64,000 nucleotides of DNA from Candidatus Collinsella stercoripullorum. Its GTDB lineage: Bacteria; Actinomycetota; Coriobacteriia; Coriobacteriales; Coriobacteriaceae. Below the pieces are notes generated by a model that was not told where the DNA came from, made no database searches, and saw only the letters and a list, made by a program, of their open reading frames with translations. Positions 43,768 through 52,685 of this stretch are shown here, in pieces (position 1 is the stretch's first letter; the number at the start of each line of letters is the position of its first letter). The stretch covers positions 1 to 64,000 of the forward strand of contig DXAO01000052.1 of NCBI GenBank assembly GCA_019117005.1. The letters are read 5' to 3'. The position numbers were made by a program, and so were the translations under genes.

Positions 43768-44523
43768 ATGCCTAAGAAGAAAGCGAGCGCCGACAGGCTC
43801 GTCGTCCAGAACGCCGCCAAGACCCTGCTGGCCAACATCCGCTTCGCCAGCGTCGACAACCCGATTCGCGTCATCACGCTGACCTCCTCGGTCCCCAACG
43901 AGGGCAAGTCGACCGTCGCGCTCAACCTCGCGCAGGCCATCGCCACGGGCGGCAAGAGCGTCGTGCTCGTGGAGTGCGACATGCGCCGCCGCAGCATGGC
44001 CGATATGATCGGCGTGCACAGCCGCGGCGGCCTGTACGCGGTGCTGTCCGAGCAGATGACGCTCGACGAGGCCGTCGTCGAGACCAGCCAGAAGAACCTC
44101 TACTTCCTCGATTCCGAGCCGCACATCCCCAACCCGGCGGACATCATCGCCTCCAAGCGCTTCGCCCGCCTGGTCAAGTCGCTCTCCGAGTCCTTCCAGT
44201 ACGTGATCTTCGACACGCCCCCCGTGGGGACGTTCGTGGACGCCGCCGAGGTCGGCCACCTCTCCGACGGCGTGCTGTTCGTCATCCGCGAGAACTTCGC
44301 CAAGCGCAACGAGGTGCTCGCCGCCATGGACCAGCTCCGCCGCGCCGAGGTGCACATCATCGGCACCGTCATGAACTACTGCGAGGTCGAGTCGAGCGAG
44401 TACTACTACTCGTACTACACCAAGGACGGCAAGAAGGTCCGCACCTCGGAGGGCTCCGGCTCGGGTTCCTCCCGCGGCGCCCAGGGCGTCGCGCCGGCGT
44501 CGGGCAGCCGCTTCACGCGCTAG
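43768..44523 (+). CDS. Bacterial tyrosine kinase (CpsD/CapB-type)
   Basis: 251 residues from ATG 43768. Walker A SSVPNEGKSTVALNLA, Walker A' VVLVECDMRRRS, Walker B VIFDTPPVG. C-terminal tyrosine cluster SSEYYYSYYTKDG for autophosphorylation. Needs the Wzz-type adaptor from the preceding gene for activity; together they regulate capsule or exopolysaccharide export. Glycosyltransferase genes are not seen here, so the control module stands apart from the biosynthetic locus. Confidence 0.93.
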   Translation: MPKKKASADRLVVQNAAKTLLANIRFASVDNPIRVITLTSSVPNEGKSTVALNLAQAIATGGKSVVLVECDMRRRSMADMIGVHSRGGLYAVLSEQMTLDEAVVETSQKNLYFLDSEPHIPNPADIIASKRFARLVKSLSESFQYVIFDTPPVGTFVDAAEVGHLSDGVLFVIRENFAKRNEVLAAMDQLRRAEVHIIGTVMNYCEVESSEYYYSYYTKDGKKVRTSEGSGSGSSRGAQGVAPASGSRFTR

Positions 44524-44550
44524 CGCCGCCGGCGGGAAGGACCACGCAGC

Positions 44551-45204
44551 ATGCGCGATATCCACTGCCATATCCTGCCGGGCGTCGACGACGGCGCGGC
44601 GGATCTCGACGAGAGCCTGGCGATGCTCGAGGCGGCCAAGGAGGCCGGCGTCACGAGCATCGTCTGCACCCCGCACTGCCGCGACCCGTATTTCGACTAC
44701 GACGCCATGTGGGACGCCTTCGAGCTGCTGCAGGCCCATGCGGGCGGCTTCCCGCTGCAGATGGGGTTCGAGGTCAACCATGCCAAGCTCATGGAGCTCG
44801 GCATGGACTGGGCCGACTACCTGCATTACGACGGGAGCAACGAGTTTTTGCTCGAGCTGTCCACGCGTGCGGGCAAGCTCGAGTTCCAGGAGTACGAGCG
44901 CACCATCTACGAGCTGCAGGGACGGGGTTACGAGGTCATCATCGCCCATCCCGAGCGCTACCACGCCATCCAGGAGGACATCGACGTGGCGGTCCGGCTC
45001 ATGCGGATGGGCTGCAAGCTGCAGGCGTCGGCTGACTTCATCGCGGGCGGGCGGCTCGGGCGCGAGAAGCGCCCCGCCCTGAAGATGTTCGACGAGTACC
45101 TGTACACCTATATCGCGAGCGATGCGCATACGCCCGAGCACTACCGGTATCTCGCCGAGGCGCGGGCGAAGTTCCGCGTCCGCGGCAGGCACATGCGCGC
45201 GTAG
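44551..45204 (+). CDS. PHP-type tyrosine-protein phosphatase (CpsB/CapC family)
   Basis: 217 residues from ATG 44551. Metal-binding PHP motifs: MRDIHCHILPGVDDGAADLD, VCTPHCRDPYF, GFEVNHAKL, IIAHPERYHAI, ASDAHTPEH. It removes phosphate from the tyrosine cluster of the BY-kinase upstream. Standard wzz-kinase-phosphatase operon. Confidence 0.92.
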   Translation: MRDIHCHILPGVDDGAADLDESLAMLEAAKEAGVTSIVCTPHCRDPYFDYDAMWDAFELLQAHAGGFPLQMGFEVNHAKLMELGMDWADYLHYDGSNEFLLELSTRAGKLEFQEYERTIYELQGRGYEVIIAHPERYHAIQEDIDVAVRLMRMGCKLQASADFIAGGRLGREKRPALKMFDEYLYTYIASDAHTPEHYRYLAEARAKFRVRGRHMRA

Positions 45205-45214
45205 GGGAGGGCCG

Positions 45215-45706
45215 ATGGCGGTCGAGACAAGGATCGGTGAGCGCGCCGACGCATTCGAGGTGCGTCGGCGCGTCTTCATGGACGAGCAGGGGTACGTGAA
45301 CGAGTTCGACGGGATCGATGACGACCCGCGCTGCCTGCACGTGACGCTGTATGTCGACGATGGGCTCGCCGGCTGCGCGCGGGTCTTCCCGGAGCCGTTG
45401 GAGCGCGAGCTGGTGCCCGATGCCCCGCAGTCCCCCGCCTGCCCGCTCGACGACGGGGTGCCGGCGGAGCGGGTCTACCTGCTCGGTCGCGTGGCGGTGC
45501 TTCCGGCGTTCCGCCGGCGGGGGCTGGCGAGCGCGCTGGTCGCCGCGAGCGACGACGCCGCGCGCGCGGCGGGCGCGCGCGTCTGCAAGCTGCATGCCCA
45601 GGAATACGTGCGCGATCTCTATGCGAAGCTCGGGTACGGGCAGATCTCCGACGTAGACTACGAGGACGAGGGCCAGCCGCACCTGTGGATGGCCAAGCTC
45701 CTGTAG
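45215..45706 (+). CDS. GNAT-family N-acetyltransferase (ElaA/YjcF-like)
   Basis: 163 residues from ATG 45215 behind AGGGGAGG, 10 bp after the phosphatase gene. GNAT motifs: FEVRRRVFMDEQGYVNEFDG, YLLGRVAVLPAFRRRGLASA (acetyl-CoA loop FRRRGLASALV), KLHAQEYVRDLYAKLGY and EGQPHLWMAKLL. The 'evR..VF..EQg' opening resembles the YjcF/ElaA subgroup. Substrate unknown; link to capsule control uncertain. Confidence 0.85.
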   Translation: MAVETRIGERADAFEVRRRVFMDEQGYVNEFDGIDDDPRCLHVTLYVDDGLAGCARVFPEPLERELVPDAPQSPACPLDDGVPAERVYLLGRVAVLPAFRRRGLASALVAASDDAARAAGARVCKLHAQEYVRDLYAKLGYGQISDVDYEDEGQPHLWMAKLL

Positions 45707-46364
45707 CATCGGGCGCATCGGGCACGGGGACCCGGGGATCGGGGCTCTTGCCGGTCCGTTCGGGGGCTCGCCGGTCCCCCGTTCCGGTTCGCGTCTGAGC
45801 TGGGAATCGGGGCCCGTCGGTCCCGTTCGGGGCCCTTGGCCGGTTCGTTCGGGCGCTTGCCACCCCCGTTCGGGCCCTTGCCGGCTCTACTCGGAGCCCC
45901 ATCGCTTGCGTTCGGGGCCCTTGGCGGTCCCGTTTTTCGTTCGTGTTTGAGTTCCTGGCAGATTTTCATCGTTTGGGGGAGGGTCGCTGCCGTCCCGAGG
46001 CGGCACCGTCCCTCAGAGGGCCCCCGTCCGGTCGCCCGGCGAACGGAAACACGTTCTCCCGGCGTATTATTCCGGCCAAAGCGGTCAGATTATCGCATCG
46101 GTATCCGGTTGAAGGGCGCTCGGGGGTCATCCTGCCGCCGGAGCCGAAGGTCCGGAGCTCCGGTCTGCCGGCTTTCCGCGACGGTCCCTCCCCGAAACGC
46201 CCCTTTTCTGCCAGGATCTGACACGCGAACGGATTCCACCCTTGCGGGGGCCGTTCGACGCGGCGGGCGATGCGGATGGATGCGCACGGTGACGGATCCC
46301 GGCTGCGCCGGGTGCCCTGCGCAGGGTGCCGTATGCCGCCTTTGACGCAGCCGGGACATCGTCG
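45707..46364. repeat. Degenerate tandem repeats in a 658-bp gap
   Basis: From about 45735 to 45940 a unit near TTCGGGGCCCTTGGCGGTCC recurs at roughly 20-25-bp spacing (at least seven degraded copies). Further right, CCCGGCTGCGCCGGG and CCCTGCGCAGGG form hairpins just before the convergent gene at 46365 and may be its terminator. No gene is supported. Confidence 0.65.
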
Positions 46365-47342
46365 TCAGCGGATGACGGTGCCGCTGTAGTCCTTCACCGA
46401 GGACACGATACGGCTGCGCAGCGATTCGCGCAACCTTCGGTACGCGATCGGCTTCGCTACCCGGAAGCGCTTGCCGAGCGCGTTGAAGATGTCGCGATGA
46501 AGCTGGTCGAACATGAGGTCGCTCGCGATGTCCTCGTACCACACGTTGAGCGTGACCAGCCCCGAGGCGGTCAGGTGGTTCTGGCGTCGGTCGTCGCGCT
46601 CGGTCTGCTCGACCGAGTGGGACTCCCGACCTTTGTACTCCAGCCCCACCGTACCGCCCGGGAGGACGATATCGACCCATTTGTCGCCGTCTTCGGTGGC
46701 GACCTTCTTGTTCATCTCGAGTGGGGTGAGGCCCAGCCCGCCGTCCTTGCGGGGGAACGACATGAGCATCGCCAAGGCGGTCTCCATGGGCGAGTTCGAT
46801 CCGTCGAAGATGAGCCGCAGCGCTTCGCGCGCACGGACCGCGCCGGCGAAGCCCGTGATGCCCGTGGCGAGCCGCTCGATCTTCTTGACGGAGGTCAGGG
46901 AGCGCTCGGTGTTGGTCATCTTGTCCCACGAGGAATCGATGAGGTAGGTCCCGCAGATCTCGTACCCGATCGCGACGAGCTCGGTGAAATGGAATTCGCC
47001 CGATCCGGCGAGGTCGATGAACATCATCTCGGGGCTGACGATGTGGACGTCGTCGGACAGCTTGATGATCGCGCGTCTGGGGAGCCGCTTGGTCCGTTGG
47101 TGCCTCCGCACGTCTATCCGGGCGGTATGCGGCGCGTTGCGCTCGATGAGCAGGTGATACGGTTTGCCGGTGACGCCGATCCGCTCCATCGTGTCCTCGA
47201 GCATCTGCGGGGCGGGGGTCCCGCATCGTGCGAGCTTGCCGGTGCGCGGCCGGTCGAGTAGGTCGGGGGCGAGGCGCATATGCGCCCGGTACGCTTCCAA
47301 GGCCGACGGTCCGCAGAGACATATATGGTGGTCGTCGGTCAT
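46365..47342 (-). CDS. PD-(D/E)XK nuclease-like protein (DUF559/Vsr-like C-terminal domain)
   Basis: 325 residues from ATG 47342 behind AGGAGCG. The N-terminal 200 residues resemble AbiEi-type antitoxin-associated regions in layout (ALEAYRAHMRL, VHIVSPEMMFIDLAGSGEFH), without a certain family. The C-terminal third has WVDIVLPGGTVGLEYKGRES then HSVEQTERDDRRQNHLTASG and LVTLNVWYEDI. The D...LEYKG pattern with a following QT..DD.R is typical of Vsr/DUF559-type nuclease folds. It may act in defence or DNA processing; no partner gene is adjacent. Confidence 0.6.
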   Translation of the reverse strand: MTDDHHICLCGPSALEAYRAHMRLAPDLLDRPRTGKLARCGTPAPQMLEDTMERIGVTGKPYHLLIERNAPHTARIDVRRHQRTKRLPRRAIIKLSDDVHIVSPEMMFIDLAGSGEFHFTELVAIGYEICGTYLIDSSWDKMTNTERSLTSVKKIERLATGITGFAGAVRAREALRLIFDGSNSPMETALAMLMSFPRKDGGLGLTPLEMNKKVATEDGDKWVDIVLPGGTVGLEYKGRESHSVEQTERDDRRQNHLTASGLVTLNVWYEDIASDLMFDQLHRDIFNALGKRFRVAKPIAYRRLRESLRSRIVSSVKDYSGTVIR

Positions 47343-47790
47343 GGGCGCTCCTGTTCGCGTCGATGCGGGATCGGCACAGGAAAGGATATTGCCCGGGGGC
47401 GTCCGGTCGTTGAAGCGGGGCTTACAAGTCGTGTCCACGCTTTCCGCGTGCGTGCGAGGGCGGAACTCCCGAACCCGGAGCCGCCCGCGGAGCCGACGCC
47501 CTCCGCGCGTGCGTCGGGCGCGCCGACCGAAGCCGTCCGGGGGCCACGGTGAGGCCGCGGCCGCGGGGATGGCCTGCAGGGCGAAGGCCGAGGTCTGGAT
47601 GAAGCGGGGGGAGGACTCAGGGTCCACGGGGATGCCGGGCCGCAGGGTCGGAGTCCGGTTGCGAAGATAATCTAAGTCTTTAACGCTTAGGTTTTATGAG
47701 CCTGAAGATGGGTAGTATAGTCCCTGTTGAACAGATGGGCCGGCATCGCCGCGACGAGCCGGCATCAGGGCAAGGAAGGGACCGCATCGC
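47343..47790 (+). promoter_or_regulatory. Gap with the htpG promoter region and a small inverted repeat
   Basis: Most of the gap shows no gene. Near its right end CTAAG (47672-47676) and CTTAG (47686-47690) form a short inverted repeat just before a probable promoter (TAGTATAGT near 47711), which fits a heat-shock operator position. It does not match the published HAIR or CIRCE consensus. Confidence 0.4.
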
Positions 47791-49824
47791 ATGCGCCAGT
47801 TCAAGACAGAGAGCAAGAAGCTCCTCGACCTCATGATCAACTCCATCTACACCAACAAGGAGATCTTCCTGCGCGAGCTCATCTCCAACGCGTCGGACGC
47901 GGTGGACAAGCTCAACTTCAAGAGCCTGTCGGACGGCAGCGTCCAGCTCGATGGCGAGGACCTGGCCATCCGCGTCTCCTTCGACAAGGAGGCCCGCACG
48001 CTCACCATCTCGGACAACGGCATCGGCATGACCGCGGAGGAGCTCGAGAAGAACCTCGGCACGATCGCCCACTCCGGCAGCCAGGAGTTCAAGGCGGAGA
48101 ACGCCGAGAGCCAGGGCGACGCCGTGGACATCATCGGCCAGTTCGGCGTCGGCTTCTACTCCGCGTTCATGGTGGCCAAGCACGTGCGGGTCGTGAGCCG
48201 CGCCTACGGGTCGGACGAGGCGAACGTGTGGGAGAGCGACGGCCTGGACGGCTACACCATCGAGCCGGGGGAGCGCTCCGGCCACGGCACCGACATCATC
48301 CTCACGATACGCGACAACGAGCCGGGCGAGAACGGCGAGCCGGGTGAGAACTACGACCGCTACCTCTCCGAGTGGGGCATCAAGGACCTCATCCGCCGGT
48401 ACAGCAACTACGTGCGCTACCCCATCCAGATGATGGTGACCAAGAGCCGCCAGAAGCCCAAGCCCGAGGACGCCGGCGACGACTACACCCCCGAGTACGA
48501 GGACTACCAGGAGCTTGAGATCGTCAACTCCATGACGCCGATTTGGAAGAAGCGCAAGGACGACGTCGAGCAGTCCGATTACAACGAGTTCTACAAGTCG
48601 ACCTTCCACGATTACGAGGACCCCGCCCGCACCGTGAGCTTCCACGCCGAGGGCACGCTCGAGTACGATGCGCTCCTGTTCGTCCCCGGTTGCGCCCCGT
48701 TCGACCTGTACAGCCGGGATTACGAGAAGGGCCTCGCGCTCTACAGCTCCAATGTTCTGATCATGGACAAGTGCGCCGAGCTGCTGCCGGATTACTACAA
48801 CTTCGTGCGCGGCGTCGTCGACTCCGCCGACGTGTCGCTCAACATCAGCCGCGAGACGCTGCAGCACGACCGCCAGCTGCGCGCCATCGCCCGCCGCGTC
48901 GAGAAGAAGATCACGAGCGAGCTCGAGGACATGCGCGACAACGACCGCGAGACCTACGAGACCTTCTTCGAGAACTTCGGCCGCGGGCTCAAGTACGGCA
49001 TCTACTCCAGCTACGGCTCGAAGGCCGACGAGCTCGCCGACCTGCTGCTGTTCTGGAGCGCGCGCGAGAAGAAGATGGTCACGCTGCGCGAGTACGCCGA
49101 GGCCATGCCCGAGGGGCAGAAGGCCATCTACTACGCCGCCGGCGACGACCGCGACCGCCTGCCCAAGATGCCGGTGGTGACCGGCGTGCTGGCGCGCGGC
49201 TACGACGTGCTGCTGCTCACGGCGGATGTGGATGAGTTCACCTTCCAGTCGATGCGCGAGTACGTGGCGCGCGACATGCCGAAGGTCTACGAGGACGAGG
49301 CCGCGCGCGAGGCGGCGGCCAAGGCGGTCGAGGACGGGGCGGAGCCCGAGGTCGAGGACCGTCATCTGGAGCTCAAGAACGTGGCGACCGGCGATCTGGA
49401 CCTCGCCACGGAAGACGAGAAGAAGGACGCCGAGGAGGCTACCAAGGAGAACGGCGACCTGTTCGAGGCGATGAGGGGGGCGCTCGGCGACAAGGTCGAG
49501 AAGGTCACCGTGTCGTCGCGCCTGGTCGCCGAGGGCGACGCCCCGGCGTGCATCACGACGGAGGGCCCGCTGTCGCTGGAGATGGAGAAGGTCCTCAAGC
49601 AGGGGCCCGAGGGCGATATGGAGGGCCTGCCCAAGAGCCAGCGCGTGCTCGAGCTCAACGCGAAGCACCCGGTGTTCGCCAAGCTCGTCGCGGCGCAGAA
49701 GGACGGCGATGACGAGCGGGTGAAGCTCTACGCCGGCCTGCTGTACGATCAGGCGCTGCTGGTGGAGGGCATCCTGCCCGAGGATCCCGTGGCGTTCGCC
49801 GCGAGCGTGTGCGAGCTGATGTAA
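47791..49824 (+). CDS. htpG: Molecular chaperone HtpG (bacterial Hsp90)
   Basis: 677 residues from ATG 47791. N-terminal GHKL ATPase: IFLRELISNASDAVDKL, LTISDNGIGMTAEEL, GTIAHSGSQEF, IGQFGVGFYSAFMVA. Middle domain: DLYSRDYEKGLALYSSNVLI, GVVDSADVSLNISRETLQHD. The C-terminal dimerisation region has an acidic stretch (EDGAEPEVEDRHLELKN) and ends in EGILPEDPVAFAASVCELM. Dimeric ATP-dependent folding clamp. Length somewhat above E. coli HtpG because of insertions near residues 490-560. Confidence 0.96.
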   Translation: MRQFKTESKKLLDLMINSIYTNKEIFLRELISNASDAVDKLNFKSLSDGSVQLDGEDLAIRVSFDKEARTLTISDNGIGMTAEELEKNLGTIAHSGSQEFKAENAESQGDAVDIIGQFGVGFYSAFMVAKHVRVVSRAYGSDEANVWESDGLDGYTIEPGERSGHGTDIILTIRDNEPGENGEPGENYDRYLSEWGIKDLIRRYSNYVRYPIQMMVTKSRQKPKPEDAGDDYTPEYEDYQELEIVNSMTPIWKKRKDDVEQSDYNEFYKSTFHDYEDPARTVSFHAEGTLEYDALLFVPGCAPFDLYSRDYEKGLALYSSNVLIMDKCAELLPDYYNFVRGVVDSADVSLNISRETLQHDRQLRAIARRVEKKITSELEDMRDNDRETYETFFENFGRGLKYGIYSSYGSKADELADLLLFWSAREKKMVTLREYAEAMPEGQKAIYYAAGDDRDRLPKMPVVTGVLARGYDVLLLTADVDEFTFQSMREYVARDMPKVYEDEAAREAAAKAVEDGAEPEVEDRHLELKNVATGDLDLATEDEKKDAEEATKENGDLFEAMRGALGDKVEKVTVSSRLVAEGDAPACITTEGPLSLEMEKVLKQGPEGDMEGLPKSQRVLELNAKHPVFAKLVAAQKDGDDERVKLYAGLLYDQALLVEGILPEDPVAFAASVCELM

Positions 49825-49944
49825 CGTCCGACGGGAGCGATTCCGACGGGGCGTCCCGTATCCCTTTCGAGCGCGTGCGGTCGGTCGCAGGCGCCCCAGG
49901 GGTTGAACTGCGCCCCAAAACTTGGACGCGTTAAATCATAGCCG

Positions 49945-50862
49945 CTAGGCAGCCTTTTGAAGGGCCTGCTCTCGGAACTCGACCGGGGTCAGGCCCTTCA
50001 GCCCGACCTGGCGCCTCACGTGGTTCCAGTGGCGGATGTAGGCCTCGAGGTCCGCCTTGAACGCTTCGAAGTCGTCCCAGTCCCTTCCCCGGAAGAACTC
50101 GTCCTTCAGGTGGCCGAAGACCTGCTCGGTCGCGCCGTTGTCCAGGCAGTCGCCCTTGCGCGACATGCTCTGGGTGAAGCCGTTGGCGCGCAGCGCGGAG
50201 ACGTAGAGGCCGTGCTGGTACTGCCACCCCATGTCGGAGTGCAGGATGGGCCTGGCCCCGTCGGGCTTCGCGGCCATGAGCATCGAGAGCATCTCCTCCT
50301 GCTGGGCGAGGTCGGGGCTCTCCGAGACCGACCACGCCACGATCTCCTTGCTGCCGAAGTCGTAGACCGGGGCGAGGTAGGCCCTGCCGAAGGAGAGCCT
50401 GAACTCGGTCACGTCGGTGCCCATCTTCTGCCACGGGCCGTCCGCCCTGAAGTCGCGCCCGAGCACGTTCTCGAAGGTCTCGCCGACGGCCCCCCTGTAC
50501 GAGCTGTACCTGCGGCGGCCGGCCCCGCGGCGGATGCCGCAGCGCAGGCCCATCTCGTTCATCATCTTGAGGACGGTCTTGTCGGCTATGCGGGCGCCGT
50601 CGACGGCCCGCAGCTCCATCGCCACCTGCCGGTGCCCGACGCCGTTCGGGAGCCTCCCGAAGATCTCGGCGACCCTGGGCCGGAGCTCCGGCCTGGTCGG
50701 GGCCTTCGGGTGCGAGAGCGCGTAGCAGCAGCTGGACCTGGCGAGGCCCGCGGCCCCCAGCAGGTCGGCGAGGCCGTGCCCCTGCCCTGAAAGCGCGGCG
50801 ACCGCTAGGGCCTTCTCCCGGTTCGGGAGCGCAGCTCCGCCTTCAGGGCTATCGATTGTTTT
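49945..50862 (-). CDS. IS3 OrfB transposase (DDE integrase)
   Basis: Frame entered from OrfA by -1 frameshift near 50859-50862; about 305 codons. Contains HTH_21-like SHPKAPTRPELRPRVAEIFG, GHRQVAMEL, LKMMNEMGLRCGIRR, then the catalytic DDE: GTDVTEFRLS (D), ILHSDMGWQYQ (D) and SMSRKGDCLDNGATEQVFGH followed by LKDEFF (E). Ends HVRRQVGLKGLTPVEFREQA. No internal stop, so the element may still be active. Confidence 0.9.
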   Translation of the reverse strand, partial: KTIDSPEGGAALPNREKALAVAALSGQGHGLADLLGAAGLARSSCCYALSHPKAPTRPELRPRVAEIFGRLPNGVGHRQVAMELRAVDGARIADKTVLKMMNEMGLRCGIRRGAGRRRYSSYRGAVGETFENVLGRDFRADGPWQKMGTDVTEFRLSFGRAYLAPVYDFGSKEIVAWSVSESPDLAQQEEMLSMLMAAKPDGARPILHSDMGWQYQHGLYVSALRANGFTQSMSRKGDCLDNGATEQVFGHLKDEFFRGRDWDDFEAFKADLEAYIRHWNHVRRQVGLKGLTPVEFREQALQKAA

Positions 50863-51293
50863 AGGTACGCCACCTCGGCCTCGAGCCTGCGCACCTCGCG
50901 CTCGAGCTCCTCCTCGCGCGTCGCGGGCGCGGCCTCCTTGCGCGGCCTGCCCTTGGGCCTCGGCCTGAGCGCCTCCGCCCCGCCCTCGCGGTAGAGCCTG
51001 CACCAGCTCCTCAGCGGCGACTCGCTCGCTATCCCGAAGCGCTCCATCGCCTCGGGCTTCGGCATGCCGCCGTCGACCACGGCGCTCGCCGCGGCGACCT
51101 TGGTCCCGTAGTCGTATCTCCTGTGGGTCCCCATGTCCAGCAGCGCATCCCTCCCGACGGCTCGGTACGTCTGCTGCCATTTTCTCACAGCCTTGGCCGG
51201 CACGCCGAGGCGCGCCGCGGCGGCCTTGTGGCCGAGCCCGCGGCCGAAGAGCCCGCAGGCCCGCCCCCTCGCCGACCTGTCGTAGACCGTCAT
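50805..51293 (-). CDS. IS3 OrfA (helix-turn-helix transposase subunit)
   Basis: 162 residues from ATG 51293. Two HTH units: GLGHKAAAARLGVPAKAVRK and GGMPKPEAMERFGIASESPL, followed by a leucine-zipper-like stretch EEELEREVRRLEAEVAYLKQ. The sequence at the end of this stretch includes CTA-AAA-C; the AAAA run (50859-50862, minus strand) is the likely slippery site for making the OrfAB transposase. OrfA reads on to a stop at 50805. Confidence 0.88.
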   Translation of the reverse strand: MTVYDRSARGRACGLFGRGLGHKAAAARLGVPAKAVRKWQQTYRAVGRDALLDMGTHRRYDYGTKVAAASAVVDGGMPKPEAMERFGIASESPLRSWCRLYREGGAEALRPRPKGRPRKEAAPATREEELEREVRRLEAEVAYLKQSIALKAELRSRTGRRP

Positions 51294-51352
51294 GGAAAAG
51301 CCTCCCATCTCTCGGACTTTACTTTCCGGTCCAAGAAATGGGAGGCAGTTCA

Positions 51353-51725
51353 CGGCCCCGCGCGTCCCTGAGCCTGCGCAGCGCCCGGACGCTGCGCCCC
51401 CGCGCCCGGCGCATCTCGCCCCCGCGCCGCAGCGGGCCACGGACGGTCCGGCAGCCGGCACGGCGGATGATGCCGCATCACCGAGTTCCCCGCGCTGGTG
51501 GGCAAGGGGTCCGCGGCGAACGTGCGCATCGGCGGGAACACCGCCATCTCGCGCGTCCATGCGAGCATCGCGTTTCTGGGGACGGGGTTCTCGATCGAGG
51601 ACAAGGCGTCCACCAACGGCACGGGCATCAACGGCAACGCGCTCGCCCCGGGGGAGCGCGTCAAGCTGAACGACGGCGACCGCATCACCCTCGGTGACGA
51701 GGACTTCATCGTCGAGATCAAATAG
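51353..51725 (+). pseudogene. Broken FHA-domain protein gene, 5' part missing next to the IS
   Basis: Codons 51471-51725 encode the C-terminal FHA core: RITEFPALVGKGSAANVRIG, GNTAISRVHASIAF, STNGTGINGNAL and DGDRITLGDEDFIVEI (phosphothreonine-binding residues around S-R-V-H and N-G-T). An in-frame TGA at 51468 precedes it. Another frame upstream (51353-51475) reads as a Pro/Ala-rich linker (PEPAQRPDAAPPRPAHLAPA) that would fit the same protein, so a frameshift near 51470 is likely. No start remains; the IS end lies immediately to the left and probably removed it. Confidence 0.65.
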
Positions 51726-51752
51726 CTCCCCCGCGAACGGCGGCGCCATGCC

Positions 51753-51800
51753 GACGCCGAGGGGACGCGGATGCGCAAGCGCCCGCGTCCCCTCGGCGTC
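51753..51800 (+). terminator. Very long hairpin after the FHA fragment
   Basis: GACGCCGAGGGGACGCGG (51753-51770) and CCGCGTCCCCTCGGCGTC (51783-51800) form a perfect 18-bp stem with a 12-nt loop, 28 bp after the FHA stop. Intrinsic-type terminator, without a long T-run. Confidence 0.7.
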
Positions 51801-52685
51801 GTTCGCCTATGGAGTTGGAATCGTTTCGCGGCCCGTCTGGCTGCAGGGACCGTTCCCGTGGGACCCGGCTATGCCGTCGCGCTGTTCCGCACGGGCCCGT
51901 TCAGGGCGTCGAGCATGCGGCGGAAGGAGTCCTTGAGGTTCGCCCCCTGGTCGACGGAGCGCTTCTCCTTCTGGGGGCGCAGGGATGCGCGGGGCTTCGG
52001 GGCCTCTTGCCGATCGGCACGCTCGTCCTTGGAGAAGGCGGTGGGGGAGACGAGGAGGCCGGTTCTCTGTGTCGGGGGGAAGGAGAATCGGTTCGCACGT
52101 TGGGATGGCTGCAATGATGACCATGTGCTCGCTGCATGTCGGGAAGAATGCATGCCGGGCCTCCTCGCTCATCCACCACGTCGCGCTATCCGGTGTCGCT
52201 GTTGTTCGGATGCGCTGAGCCCATTATGCCCGCGGGTGCGCCTCAAGGCCGCTTAAGCATCTCTTACGTCTGTTTGTCCGTTATGTGATTGCGCAGGTGG
52301 GGCGGGGAAAGGGGCGCAGCGCGCGACCCCCGGGGGCTTCTGCCGTATGTGCAGAAACTGTCGAGGGATGCGCCTCGGCGCGGTGCGTGCGCGCCGGAAG
52401 GCCGTGGGGCGGGGGAGGCGGTGCGGGCAGATGCCGCGGTCTTCGCCGGACGGCCCGCGGGCGCCGCCCGGGCCCTCCGATGTGCCCGCGGGCCCCGGTG
52501 CGCGTCGGAGCGCGGGTTGCGGTCGATGTAATGATCCGCAATAAAACGCTGCGCACGTGCCGGGATGTGCTACGTTTGATACATCCGCAGGAGGGGTGCG
52601 GATTCGCCGTCCGAACGGGGCGGTATGCTGTGATGCCGCGGGGGCGGTCCGTCCGCGCCTTCGGTAACGGGTCAGGGGGTGCTCG
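51801..52685. other. 885-bp gap before the LytTR regulator gene
   Basis: No gene is well supported. A minus-strand frame at 51869-52153 contains a protein-like stretch (QGANLKDSFRRMLDALNGPV) but has no ribosome site and overlaps other frames; it may be a decayed gene. TTGATACATCC with AGGAGGGG before 52686 suggests the regulator's promoter zone. Confidence 0.45.

Larger units (their letters stand above)
49904..51352. mobile_element. IS3-family insertion sequence
   Basis: 1449 bp. Ends TGAACTGCGCCCCAAAACTT (left) and, inverted, TGAACTGCCTCCCATTTCTT (right) share terminal TGAACTGC and CTTGGAC. Two leftward genes with a -1 frameshift overlap, as in IS3 members. No obvious target-site duplication (GGT left, CGG right). 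It lies between htpG and a broken FHA gene. Confidence 0.85.

Noticed and set aside
40447-45279. 1610-codon minus-strand frame
   Set aside because: Runs antisense over a regulator, a kinase and three capsule genes with clear motifs; it is a codon-bias artefact of high GC.
45735-45940. Possible CRISPR or small-RNA array
   Set aside because: Units are degraded and contiguous, without spacer-like variation or nearby cas genes.
51869-52153. 94-codon minus-strand frame
   Set aside because: One stretch looks protein-like but there is no ribosome site, no family and competing frames; at most a decayed gene.
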